DNA from: Anaeramoeba flamelloides
Lineage: Eukaryota > Metamonada > Anaeramoebidae
Direction of reading: 5' to 3'
Assembly: GCA_027625915.1 (NCBI GenBank)
Contig: JANTQA010000047.1
Coordinates: 14,694,001 to 14,758,000, forward strand
Length of the DNA stretch: 64,000 nucleotides
The notes under the pieces were generated by a model, which made no database searches, was not told where the DNA came from, and worked only from the letters and a program-made list of their open reading frames with translations. How positions within the stretch are numbered: the stretch's first letter is position 1; each line of letters starts with the position of its first letter. Shown here piece after piece: positions 19,440-30,570 of the stretch. Both the position numbers and the translations under genes were made by a program.

Positions 19440-19960
19440 TAAGACTTATAACTCTCTTTTATTATTTAAAAAATCATTTGTATCCTTACAGCCATTTTAA
19501 AAAAGTGACTGTTTTTTTTTTTTTGATTTTGCTAGAATTAAAACTTTTTTCAAGTTTTCTGTTTTAATAAAGTGAAAGAATTTTTTTAAAAAAGGTGCTT
19601 TCCTTCTTACTCCAACCTCTACGCCTCATTTAAAGGCTGAGTTCCCTAAATTTTTAAAAATAGAAAACTTTCAAAAAGTTTTCAAAAAGCCAAGCTTTTT
19701 TAAAATGGCTGTATTATATTCTCTATTTTTTATTGAATTTAGTCAACCCCGTTTTCTCCAAAAAAAAAAGTGCTATTTTTTTTTTTCATGTTTTGGGAAT
19801 ATTTGAATGAACATATTTTGGAATAAAGACAATCATGTTGATTCAAACAATATTAATATTCCACTTAGTTTGGTATTACCGGTTTACAAATGTGAATCAC
19901 TAACAAAGAAAAATTTCGATGAACTGTAAAAAAAAATGTGCCACTTTTTTAGTAATACCT
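19440..19960. repeat. dispersed repeat R3, copy 1
   Basis: This aligns in direct orientation with about 48335..48620. Common words are TTTAAAAAATCATT, TTTTTTATTGAA, the TTTCA/TGTTTTGGGAATATTT region, GTTGATTCAA and ATTAATATT, then a GAAATGTAAAAAAAAATGT-like tail. The copies are diverged and no coding frame is shared. Function and class are unknown. Confidence 0.45.
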
Positions 19961-20177
19961 TATGTTTTGTTTTGACAAAAAATGAGATTTAATTTCTTTG
20001 GTGTGTTCAAATAAATGAATTAGAGAATATTTAAAACTTTAATAAGGATCATCACAATTTACAATTCAGTCAAGGGAATTAAAAAATTAAAATTTCAACG
20101 AATATAAATGTTATGCTGATCTTATCTGAAATCAAGTAAAGAGAACAAAAAATGAAAGACAATTTTCAAATAGTTAA

Positions 20178-21107
20178 CTAATTCTTCAATTTATTTTCTT
20201 TCTTAATTTGTTTCATTCTTTTTTTTTTTGTTATCAAATTTCTTTTTTTCAATTTTTGCTTTGCTTGGTTATAACTTATTCCCTTTTCATATATTCCTTT
20301 CACGTGACTAATTTTACCAGATTTTGTTAAATTCACAAACATAGTGGATTGAGGAACAAAATATTTTGGATCCTTATTTGTCTCTCTATTGATTTTTCTC
20401 TTTCTCGAGATGTCTTCGATCTGTGGCGCAATTTGGCCACCAAGACCAAGCCGATTTGGCCGGGGAATAAATTCAATTGGTTGTTTTAAGCCATTACCCC
20501 TCCTGCCAATGGCGTTGCCTTTACCCTTCCAGCCCATGCCAAGCAAGAGCGCTGTCCCAAAGTCTTTGATTGGGATTGTGTCGTAATCATTCTGAGAGGT
20601 GGCTTTGGGTAATAACTGTAATTCTGATTTAAAGATGGATACTTTTTTGTTTGTTTGGCCCTGTTTTTCTTTTTCCTTTGCTAGCAATTTTTTCTTTTTC
20701 ATTAAAAGTGAGATTAGGCCTGTGGAGGGGATTTTGTTTTGCTTTTGATCCATTTTTTTTGAATTTTCTTTTTCTTTTTCTTTTTCTCTTTCTCTTATGG
20801 GGTCTATTCGTTCCTTTTCTTTTTCTTTCAGATCTTTGTTCTCAATATTTTCTTTTTTATCTTCACACAGTCTAGCTTCCTTTCGAAGTGGAATAATTAA
20901 TGGTTTTTTTGTTTCTTCATTTGTTATTATTTTATTGTTTTCAATAGATTTGACAATCTCCTTTTTAGTTTTTTGTTTTTGTGTTTGAAATAATTTGTTT
21001 GGTTTTATCTTTCTTCCTCTTCCTCTTCCTCCCACTTTTCCTTTTATTCTAGATCTTCCTTTTAATCTTGATTTCTTAGAATTGAGAGAAAAACTAATTT
21101 TACTCAT
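20178..21107 (-). CDS. GPKOW: Spp2/GPKOW-family G-patch splicing factor
   Basis: This is an intronless frame of 309 residues. It starts MSKISFSLNSKK, the typical N-terminal motif of Spp2/GPKOW proteins, and has a long Lys/Glu-rich linker. A G-patch of the Spp2 type lies at about residues 175-225: YDTIPIKDFGTALLLGMGWK, then IG, then NRLGLG. In yeast Spp2 this patch binds and activates the DEAH helicase Prp2 during catalytic activation of the spliceosome; human GPKOW does the same with DHX16. The C-terminal KOW domains of GPKOW are absent or not recognisable, so it is closer in size to yeast Spp2 with an extended basic tail (ITKKKRMKQIKKENK). The nucleus is the expected location. It stands alone between repeat-bearing spacers. 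Confidence 0.85.
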   Translation of the reverse strand: MSKISFSLNSKKSRLKGRSRIKGKVGGRGRGRKIKPNKLFQTQKQKTKKEIVKSIENNKIITNEETKKPLIIPLRKEARLCEDKKENIENKDLKEKEKERIDPIREREKEKEKENSKKMDQKQNKIPSTGLISLLMKKKKLLAKEKEKQGQTNKKVSIFKSELQLLPKATSQNDYDTIPIKDFGTALLLGMGWKGKGNAIGRRGNGLKQPIEFIPRPNRLGLGGQIAPQIEDISRKRKINRETNKDPKYFVPQSTMFVNLTKSGKISHVKGIYEKGISYNQAKQKLKKRNLITKKKRMKQIKKENKLKN

Positions 21108-21559
21108 TCAAATTACAATTAAAAAAAATGATTTGTATCTTTTTGAAATTAATTCTAAAAAAACCTTTAAGACACGAATCAGATCCTCAGAAGCAAAAAG
21201 AAGATTTATAAACTCTTATAGAGTGAATTAAAAATCCTTTGTGATCTTTTGATGAAGGCTCGAGTCACTTAGAGTAGATTTGTACATATAAGATAATCTA
21301 TTGGACTCTTGAAATGGTATTGTAAAATTACACTTTTTTTGGTTGAAAAATTCAAATCCCAATGAATATTTTTCATAGGATCTCATTATCAAAAAACCCA
21401 ATTACAAAAAATCAATCTGTAATTCTCAATTTCAAAAATTCAAAGTTAATAAAATTATGATCTTAATGATTTCTCTATTCAAAAAAATAATAAATAATCA
21501 TAAAAAAAAATTGCAAGATACAATGGATCTTTTTTTCTTTTATCTTTCAAAAGTGTGAA

Positions 21560-21990
21560 ATCTCTTTAAATAAGAACAAACTGTTTTTTCTTTAGGTAGG
21601 TAATATATTTAATTGGATTTAATCTTATTTAGGGTTGTTATTTAACCCTATATAGAAAAGGGAAGTCTTTTATAAAATTCTTTTAAAACAATACATATTT
21701 GAGAATAGAAAAATCTTAACAAAAAAAAAAAAATCTTCAAATTCTCAAAAAGTTCCATAGTTCGACACTTCAAAATTAACACCGCCGTTTTCAAAATTAT
21801 ATTTCAGTGTCATTCAAATTGGAAATTGAGTGTTTCCCTTTGTTTCTTTTTTCTAAAAATATCTTGATTTTTTATTATTGATCTCTAGAGATCGATTGTG
21901 CTTCACAGGTCGGATAGTTTTTAATTGAAATTAGGTGCCTATAAAAATTACATTTTTTTTTTTTCAATTTCAACAAATTATTTTTCACCT
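21560..21990. repeat. dispersed repeat R4, copy B
   Basis: This is the reverse-complement partner of 9650..10110 inside the RBBP4 intron (shared ATTGGAAATTGAGTGT, CAAAATTATATTTCAGTG and GGATTTAATCTTATTTAG regions). Divergence is high. No intact frame is visible. Confidence 0.5.
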
Positions 21991-23626
21991 TGGGGACTTT
22001 CCCCTTAAATTTATTAATTTTATTGACTTAAAGTTAAATTTTCAACTGATCGAAAACACTTACTGAAGTTGAAGATTATTTCTTGTGATTTTGAAGTGGG
22101 AATTCTACCAAAAAAACAAAATGTGCAAAAGTTTTTTTAAATGGCAAGTCCATTTAAATATTTTAGTTTCATTTTTTTGTAAAATTTATAAATCTTTTTT
22201 TTTTTTTTGTTAAATATTACATAGATTCAATTATCCTCATTTTCTTTTATTGTTTCTAAAAGAAAAAGATAAAAAAAAATAACTGAAAAATGAGAATAAT
22301 TTCACTTATATTTAAAAAAAACAAGAAGAATTATCGACAAATAACTCTTCAATTAAAAGTTCAATGAACTATTTTAAATTAATTTTTTTCAAAAAATATT
22401 TTGTATTATTGTTATATATCTTTTTATCATTTATAAAGGATTAATGCTAAAGCTAAATATAAAATATTTTGAAAGAATCTTTCAAAAATTAATTTTGTAA
22501 AAGTTGGTATTTAGAAATAATTTTTAAAATCATAATAATAATCTTTCCAAAAAAAAATGATAATTTTTAGAAAAAATATATATTTTACAGAAAATCTTTT
22601 AATAAATATCTATAATATGTCCTGAATAAAATTAAGCACAATTTTTTTTTGATTAATATCTTTCGAAATCGAGTTTATACATTAATTCAATTAACCACTG
22701 GGATAATTTTTTTTTGAATAAAAACACTATCAACTTTTGAATATCAAAAATGTTTTTTGAAATTATTGGACACTTTTTTATTTTTTTTTTGAAAAATTGG
22801 GGTTGAGAAAAGCTTGAAATCAAAGAATAAGTTGATATATTTAATTAGAATATTTTTCCAGAGAGTTTATCTTTTTAGTTTAACTTTTTTTTAATTTAAC
22901 CATTTGAAACTAAATAAAAACATTTGAAGACCAAATTAGTCTCTTTTGTGAAAATAAAATTCCCATAATTTAGAATTTGTTTTCGTAAATGAGTTAAAAT
23001 AAAATAGTGTATCTAAAAATATACATAATTTCAAGTGTAAATTCAATGATTTTAGCAAAAAATGTTTTCAAGAAAAAGTTAAATTGAAACTTTATTTATT
23101 TTTATTTTTTCATTTTGTTTTTTTAATTGTATTAATGGAAAGTATTTGATTAGTTTTCTATTTTTAGTGTTTTTTGGGCCGTGGGGACATATAAACTCAA
23201 TTTGAATTTATAGAGTGTTTTTTTCAATTTAAAGTAATTCCTCTGTTTTATTGCATGAATTGATAGTCCTTATATGTTGTATTTCCAATCTACAAGACCC
23301 AAAGTAATTCTTTCTTTCAAAAGTGTTGATTATTATGATTATTTCTTTAATTAAAAGTAAAAAAAAAAACAATTTATTTTTTTAACATCTGACTTTGAAA
23401 GTAATTAAAAAAAAACCAAAAGCAAAAAAAACTTTAATAAAATCTAAAAAAATGTTTATTTTTTACAATTTTGTTTTGAAATAATGTTTTGAAAAATTAT
23501 AATAAAAAAACAGAAAAATTGACAAAAAATTTAAACGTTTTTATAAAACAATCGAAAATTAAATAATTTGTCATAAATCTAGCTAAAAAATATAAAAAGT
23601 TAAAATTCAAAAACAAAAAATATGAT
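21991..23626. other. AT-rich spacer, nothing recognised
   Basis: Homopolymer-rich sequence lies between R4 copy B and the 3' end of the glutamine synthetase gene. No open frame with coding character and no repeat partner was noticed. Confidence 0.6.
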
Positions 23627-25317
23627 TTAGACATCATAATATAAAAAGAATTCGTATGGGTGGGGTCTTTGTTGTAAAGCTCTCACTTCATTATCCATTT
23701 TATAATTAATCCATGTTTGTATTACTTCTTCTGTAAAGACATTGCCTCGTAACAAATAATCGTGGTCTTTTTCTAAATTGTGTAAGGATTCTTCTAATGA
23801 AGAAGGCAGGTTTTTAATTTTTGATTGTTCCTTGGATGACAGATGGTAGATGTCTTTATCTAGAGGCTCACCAGGATCGATTTTGTTGACTATACCATCG
23901 ATACCAGCCAGCATCATTGCTGAGAAGGCCAAATAGGGGTTACAGGTGGGGTCTGGTGTTCTGAATTCAATTCTTTTGGAATTTTCGTGTTCAGAGTACA
24001 TGGGGATTCTGATCGAGGCGCTTCTGTTACGTGCAGAGTAAGCCAATTTTATTGGCGCCTCAAACCCTGGTACCAATCGTTTAAAGGAGTTTGTTGTTGG
24101 GTTTGTGAGGGCAACCAAGGAGTTGGCATGCTTCAGCAAGCCGCCGATATACCAGAGTGCCTCCTTTGATAATCCTGCATATTCGTTCCCAGCAAAGAGG
24201 TTTTTGTTGTCCTTCCAGATGGATTGGTGGCAATGCATCCCTGTGCCGTTGTCATTGAAAAGAGGCTTTGGCATAAAGGTTGCTGTCTTGCCGTTACGGT
24301 GCGCGACATTTTTGACGATGTATTTGTAAAAGAGAACCTTGTCCGCCATTTTGACCAAGTTGTCGTATTTGATGCACAGCTCGGATTGCCCCGCTGTGGC
24401 CACCTCGTGGTGGTGCGCCTCGATGCTCATCCCACAGCTTTCCATGGTTAGGGCCATTTCCGTTCGGATGTCTTGCAAGGTGTCTGTTGGTGGAACGGGG
24501 AAATAGCCTTGCTTATGCCTGATCTTGTAGCCCTTGTTGCCGCCCTTCTCCTTCCTGCCAGTGTTCCAAATAGCCTCGTCCGAGTCAATGTGGTAATAGC
24601 CCTCGCGCGAGTTTTGGTCATACCTTACATCGCTAAAGATGAAAAACTCCAATTCGGGCCCAAAGTAGATCGTGTCACCAAGGCCACTGCTTTTCAAATA
24701 GTTAACAGCCTTCTTCGCAATGTGACGTGGATCCTTGTCGTAATATTCCTTCGTAATAGGATCAACGATGTCTGCAATCATGATCAGCGTTGGGTATTTC
24801 GCAAACGGATCAATAATCGCAGAGCTAGGATCAGGCACAAGCAGCATATCGGATTCGCTGATCCCCTTCCATCCCCTTAACGAGGAACCGTCAAAGCCAA
24901 AGCCCTTTTCAAAGGTCTCTTCTTCAATTTGAAGAACAGGAAAGGAACAGTGTTGCCACATTCCTGGAAAATCCATAAAACGCACGTCAATTTGTTTTAT
25001 TCCATTATCCTTGATTTGATTAAATACTTTTTTTACTATTTTGTTTGTTTTGATTTGAAAAAATTGTTTAAAAAATGATTAGGTTTGAAAGATGAAAATG
25101 AGAGATTAGAGGAAAATAATAAGATTTTTTATTAATTGGAAAAAATAACAAGTTTGTTACGAAGAGAAAAAGGTTTACTTTGGTTGCTTTCTGGTTTGAT
25201 AAATTTTAAATTTTTTGAAATTAAATTATTATTAATCAAATTTTTCTTAACCGAACTTACAAAGGAACGATTAACTAAATTAAATGCTTTGTTATTATTG
25301 ATTAGATTTGATATCAT
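23627..25317 (-). CDS. glnA: bacterial-type glutamine synthetase I with organelle leader, 2 exons
   Basis: Catalyses ATP-dependent glutamate plus ammonia to glutamine. Exons are 25161..25317 and 23627..25035 (1566 nt, 521 residues), joined in phase 1 by a 125-nt intron with a GTAACA donor and ATAG acceptor. Type-I signatures are [81 protein letters not shown] and the C-terminal [18 protein letters not shown] keeps the tyrosine at the position adenylylated in bacterial GSI-beta enzymes. Exon 1 adds about 52 residues rich in Asn, Ser, Arg and Lys and almost free of acids ([19 protein letters not shown]), which looks like a mitochondrial-type targeting peptide. The central 0.9 kb is far richer in G and C than anything else in the window. 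Most eukaryotes use GSII or GSIII, so lateral acquisition is likely. Confidence 0.93.
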
Positions 25318-25427
25318 TTGTTTGGGTGTTGTATAATTAAAGATTGTTGTTATTGTAAATAGATGTGTTTAAAAAAAAAATGGTTATATTTTTGTTATCT
25401 TTTTCTTTTCTCTAAAAAAATTTTAAA

Positions 25428-25482
25428 AGATGACGACATATTGCATGACATTTTTCAAAATTTGACGAAATGTGACATCATT
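25428..25482. promoter_or_regulatory. cluster of TGACG/TGACA half-sites upstream of glutamine synthetase
   Basis: Within 55 bases, about 110 bases upstream of the GS start codon, lie TGACGACA, GCATGACA, TGACGAAA and TGACATCA. The block is partly self-complementary and richer in G and C than its surroundings. Such half-sites resemble bZIP/CRE-type sites in other eukaryotes. That resemblance is the only support for a regulatory role. Confidence 0.2.
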
Positions 25483-27019
25483 TTGAACCAATTTTGGTTA
25501 TCAACTTAAAATGAACCTAAAAGAATGGGAAAGTGGTTTTTAAAGGTTCTTCTTCAACCACTTTGAACAAATACTTTGTATTTTTACTTTTTTTTATTGA
25601 TTAAAGTGTGTTAAAATATTCTTTTGCTTTTTGATCTTTAAATGTGCTGTATGTTTCCAGTCATTTGTTTTGTGGAAGAAATTAGGTTTAAAATATAAAA
25701 ATTTTGTTAATATCGAAATTGTGTATGTGTTATTTCTGTTCTTTATCTTCGTTTGAAAATTGGTTTGTATTTTGGAAGTGTTTTACAAGAGTTAGTTTGT
25801 GCAAAATCAGAATTTAAATATTTGTTGATGTGTATTTTCTTCACATGTGACTTTGTATTTTTAAGAAATACTCTCATGTTTTGAATGAGAATTTGAAAAG
25901 AATCAATGAGTATTATTGCGAAAGTATAAGTAACTTTTATTTGTTGTGTTTCGTAAAGGTGATCTATCCCGTATTTTGTACAAGTTTTCTTTTTAATAAC
26001 ATAAATAAACTCCTTTATCAGCTTTAGAGAAAAGAATAATAATTTTTAAGAAACCTTTACAAAAAATCTTTGGAAAAGTAACAGAAAATTTAAAAAAAAA
26101 ATCAAAATTTTTCACCAATAAAAATTTTCTAATGGAACAAAATATGAAAAGATTAAAGTGATATAAAGAGTTAACAGTTTATGTTCTAGTCATATTTTTA
26201 ATCTAATCAAAAAAGATTTCAACACTTTAGATATTTGGATAAATAAAAAAAGTTTCAAAAATTTTAACAATTAAACCACATTCTCCAAGTAACATTGATT
26301 AAACTGAAACAAAGATAGATCAATTAGGAATTTGAATTTTGAAAAGAGGATTAAACTCAAAAAGAAATTCAGTATTTTGAAAATACTATTCCTAAAATAT
26401 CCTCGCAGAAGTGGCACAATTGTGTTTCAAAATAAAAACCGTGTATCTTTTTTCTTTAAACGCGTACACATCAAATGATCTACGAAACCAACAGTAAATA
26501 ATATGTGAATATCATATTGATTTCTTAAAGTTCTACTCGTATAAATAATATTCTTCAAATTAAAGATCAAATATTAAATATTTGACAAAAAATAGAGTTA
26601 TTGTTTGAGAAAATTTTTGTTCCTAGAATATACAAAAATATGGAAAAATTAAGAAAAAATTTATACAAATTCTTTTAATTATTTATAAGTTTCAACAAAT
26701 AAAAATGAGTTTATATTCAAAATGTATTTTAGAGTATATAAACTATTAGTTACTTAACTAGATGTTATATCAGAAAAAAGGGGGGGGGGGGGTACGGTCT
26801 ATATATGTCGAGCATGTATACAGCTCTGAACACGGGTATTTTGGCCGACTGTGTATCAAAAAATAAAAAATTTCCAAACCAAGATAAAGAAAATATCAAT
26901 TCAGAAATCGATAACATAGAATTATAAGAAGTGAATCTAAATCAATTAAGAGTAAATTTAATATTCAATAGTTCGAGATGAAAAGGTCAAGTTAATCTTT
27001 AAAAAAATATTGGAAATAA
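25483..27019. other. spacer upstream of glutamine synthetase
   Basis: It contains the G13 block at 26.78 kb. A mixed-composition patch at 26.40-26.53 kb has no frame. The rest is AT-rich. Confidence 0.55.
26780..26792 (+). repeat. G13 homopolymer followed by a GC-richer 65-bp block
   Basis: Thirteen consecutive G's occur in DNA that is otherwise almost free of G-runs. They are followed directly by a block of mixed composition (TACGGTCTATATATGTCGAG, then ACAGCTCTGAACACGGG and TTGGCCGACTGTG, to about 26860) that is unlike the flanks. It is neither coding nor repeated elsewhere in the window. Confidence 0.85.
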
Positions 27020-28990
27020 TAACAAGATGTTTTGATGATATCATGCTTAATTCACTATAAAGTTGCAAAAATGGCGAGAATTTCTAGCATATCACTATAT
27101 TTTAGAAAATCGCGATATTCAATATTACAGTCAGTTTCACTTTTAAGGCACAAACTTTCAACGAAATTTAAGGCACAAAAAAATCTCAAATTAAAGTACA
27201 ATTTTTTGGACTTTTAATTTTCACAAATTATTTTACTAGAATTTAAATTTTGTGCCTTAATTTGAGATTTTTTTTGTGCCTTAAATTTCGTAGAAAGTTT
27301 GTGTCTTAAAAGTGAAACTGACTGTATAGCGATAATATAACAAATCGTGATATTCTATAAAATAGCGAAAATATTATAAAAAACGTGATAAATGCCATAC
27401 TATGGTGATTAAAAAGTAACCGCAATATAATAGTTGATAGATTTTAGGACTATTTCAGCAATATTTATATCAAGAATTTATTTTTGAACAAAAAATAGAT
27501 GATAGTAATGAAAATAATACTGGTTAAGATTTTTAATTTTCGATATGAGGAAAATGAAGTGTAATTTCTTTTATTTTCTTTTATTCAAATCCTTTTATAA
27601 ATAAATAATTTTTTTATGAACCAAATAATAAACCTACCAAAAGTTCATTAAAGTAGGGTGTCTATAGAATACTCAAGTAATTAATTGTTAGTGTAAGTAG
27701 ATCAACTTTTTTTAAAAAAAAAAGAGTTTTATAGAGGATTTTGCTATGAATTTGGAAAATGATAATTTTTATTCTTGTTTTTTGATTGATTGAATGGTGT
27801 TTTGAACAAATTTAATTTAATTTATCATCATTCTTATAAGTGAGTGAGTTATAATTTTAAAAATTTGATTCTTTTAAAAAAAATTCGATTTTAAATAAAA
27901 TAAATTAAACTAAAATTTTCCTATTATTCACTTTTAAAAATTGTGTCAGGTATTTTTTTCACTACTTTATGTAAAAAAAAGTTATTCTTTGAAAAAACAA
28001 CAAAAATATTACTTGATTCTATCAAGGATCAGATCAAAGAATTTTATTGTATTTTCATTTTGGTTTCTTTGACAAACTTATCCCATCCTTTTAGATTAAC
28101 AAACGTAATAACATGTGATAAATAAATATTTTCTTGGTCAAAACTTTTTGTGCAAATTGTGTTGAAAAAAAGAGCTTCTAAAACTACAAATCCTTCACTG
28201 GTTTCTTTAAAGAATGTTTTCTTGGGTGAAATTTTTTTCAATATCCTTTGAAAGGCGAAAGGGGTAGGATATATTTTGAAAAGATTTCAAAACAATCTAG
28301 CTACATTATCACCAATTATTAAGATATTTTGTAAAATTGTTTTCTACTTCTTATTCTTCTTCTTTTTCGTTGGGTATCTTTGTATTGGGTATAAAAAGCA
28401 ATTAGAGCTTTGAAGGTTTTTGTTTGATCAATTCCAAACAAAAAGGAAAATTACTCTTTATTCTTTTTGGTTATACAAATTGTGAATGTAACAACCCTTT
28501 TAAAAAAAGCCACATCTATTTTATATTCAAGTATATTGTTGAAATGGGTTATTATTAGTATGATCATGAAATTAATTTGAGATTTAATCTTTTGTTAAAA
28601 AAAAAAAAATGAAAAGAAAAAAAAGTTTGTTTTCCACTTCAAAACTCATTCTGTTTTTAAAAATTTTCTACCTTTCAAAACTCTCATACACTTGAAGACA
28701 ATTCACAACATGTGCAAACACTTTCTGACATTTTTAAAGTGGGAAAGTGTTGTAAAAGTCGAGGTATTTGTAAAAGTCACGAGATTTTTTTGTTCAGGCA
28801 ATTTCAAAAAATTAATTTTTCATTTTATCACGATAATTATTTTATCGCAATTTTATGATTTTTTGAGATAAAGTAGGACTTATCACGATTTTATGATTTT
28901 TTGAGATAAAGTAGTACATATCGCGATTGTTTTAATATTATTGCGAATTAATTGTTAATATCATGATAATATATGTTATCATCAAAACCT
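27020..28990 (+). mobile_element. dispersed element R1, copy 2: ~2 kb, inverted ATCGCGAT-array ends, apparently complete
   Basis: The left end (about 27024) begins GTTTTGATGATATCA and the right end (about 28987) finishes with TTATCATCAAAAC, its reverse complement with small changes. Inside each end is an array of ATCGCGAT / TATCACGAT / ATCGTGAT-like words (27045..27480, with an insertion; and 28800..28975), so the arms are long imperfect inverted repeats. The middle (about 27580..28750) matches copy 1 at 15.4-16.2 kb in reverse orientation, and its first 450 bp match copy 3 at 55.56-56.04 kb. No recognisable transposase is present; short open frames in it are not shared by the copies. I infer a non-autonomous DNA element. 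Confidence 0.6.
27128..27324. mobile_element. palindromic MITE (Tc1/mariner-like, TA target) nested in R1
   Basis: This 197-bp near-perfect inverted repeat starts CAGTCAGTTTCACTTTTAAG and ends with its reverse complement CTTAAAAGTGAAACTGACTG. The duplicated target TA flanks it on both sides. Internal blocks GGCACAAACTTTC and AAATCTCAAATTAA are mirrored in the right arm, with about 40 bp of A/T-rich loop. It interrupts the left ATCGCGAT array of the host element, so it inserted later. Related copies lie at 48119..48314 and 60721..60918. Confidence 0.85.
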
Positions 28991-29294
28991 CTAATTATAA
29001 TTATAAATCCAAAACAATTTATTGAACTTGAGATGTTAAAAAACTGGAAAATACTAATAATAAAAGTCTAAATCAATTTGAACAATTTATTTATTTTAAA
29101 AAAAAAAATTAAAAACGAAATAAAATAACCAAAAATATAAAACTATTTTATTTTTTTTTTGTTATTAATTCTCAGAATTTAAGATCAAATATAAATTATA
29201 ATTTGTTATCAATATGATCAATTAAAGATTATATAATAAATAAAAATATTAAATAAATTAAAAAAAATTTAATATGAATTCAGTTTTAATAATC

Positions 29295-29413
29295 TCAATT
29301 TTCTTTTTTCTCTTCCTCTTCCTTTTCTTTTTCCTCTTCATTTTCTTTTTCCTCTTCATTTTCTTCCTCGAAAGTCATATCAAGTATTTCAGGTACCAAT
29401 AATTTTTTTAAAT
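29295..29413 (-). CDS. orphan terminal exon with Glu/Lys-rich C-terminus
   Basis: After an AAATAG acceptor, 38 residues are readable up to a TGA: LKKLLVPEILDMTF followed by an acidic Glu/Lys/Asn-rich tail. The codon use (GAG/GAA mix) and the good acceptor suggest a true last exon, entered in phase 1. I could not find the preceding exon on the minus strand before 31.8 kb. A 40-codon open frame at 30448..30570 is the nearest candidate, but its phases do not fit. Confidence 0.3.
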
Positions 29414-30447
29414 CTATTTATTCAATTTATTATTTTGGTTAAAAATTAAGTTTGAAAATATAAATTATAAAAAAAAATAGATTTTAATGAGATTTAAAAA
29501 AAAAAAAAAAAATATCAACAAAAATAATAGAATATTTTTCGAAAATAAAAAATATTATATTCTTTAATAAATATATAAATTATTTCGCATCATAATAAAT
29601 GAACACCTTTAAAATCATAAAATAAATCAAATAGCACAATTCTTTTATGTTTCCTCAAGAGATATTTTGGAAATTATTTATTTTTTATTCTTTTATTAGT
29701 TTTTTTTCTCTTTTTTATTTCATTTCAAAATTTGAAACAAATAAAATTCCTTTTAACTTTAAAAAAGGGATTTGATAAGTTCTGTATTTAATTTAAAGAA
29801 ACATTGTCTAGTTGAGTAAAGCAAAACAAAAATGTTTAGATTTACAAGATCGTTCACGTATTTACCTTTTTTCAATAGTAATATATTTTTAATAAATAAA
29901 AAATATTTACAAAGAGTAAATCAATTTTCAAAGAAAAAAGAAAAAGAACAAATTGTTTAAAAGCAAGAATTTGAAAAAGAAAAGGGGAAATTGTAAAAAC
30001 CCCGAAAATACTCGGAAATGGAAAATATTCGAATTTTTTCGACAAGCTAAAAATCATTAAAAATATACATTCAATTGTTGTTTGTTTTTGTTTTTATTCC
30101 TTAATAGTATGAATTATCGATATTTCATTTTAATTTTTTGTTTTTATTTTCAAGAACATAAAAAAAAAACAAATTATTTTCAAAAAAAAGAAAAATAATC
30201 CAATATTTATACAATTTCCTTTTTTTTTTATAAAAAATAACAAAAAAAGAAAAAGTTTACACAATAGATTTTTTAAATTCAAAAATCAAAATCACTTTTG
30301 AATTATGCTAGTCTAATCTAATCTAGACTTCTTAATTCGAAATATTATTTAAAGTAATTTTTTTTTGGGATTTTTTTTTTTAATTTTTTTTTTGGGAAAA
30401 ATTTAATGAGATTCTTTTGAAAACAATTCATATCACAAAAAAAAATT

Positions 30448-30570
30448 TTAGATCGGGTACGGATGATTATTGTGGATATTCTTCTTTTTGGCCAATTTGT
30501 TAACATTTAATGGTTTTAAAAGCCAATTTGCTTTCTTTAAAAAAACAATTAGTGCGAGGATTAGATCCAT
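30448..30570 (-). CDS. 40-residue open frame with hydrophobic N-terminus, unknown
   Basis: From ATG to TAA the frame reads a short hydrophobic helix (MDLILALIVFL), then a Lys/Trp/Asn-containing basic part with NKLAKKKNIHNNHPYPI at the end. It is richer in mixed codons than its flanks. It could be a tail-anchored or secreted micropeptide, or part of a spliced gene. I recognise no family. Confidence 0.2.
   Translation of the reverse strand: MDLILALIVFLKKANWLLKPLNVNKLAKKKNIHNNHPYPI

Noticed and set aside
24473-24880. 135-codon plus-strand open frame opposite glutamine synthetase
   Set aside because: An antisense shadow of a GC-richer, strongly conserved coding region, with no independent motif.
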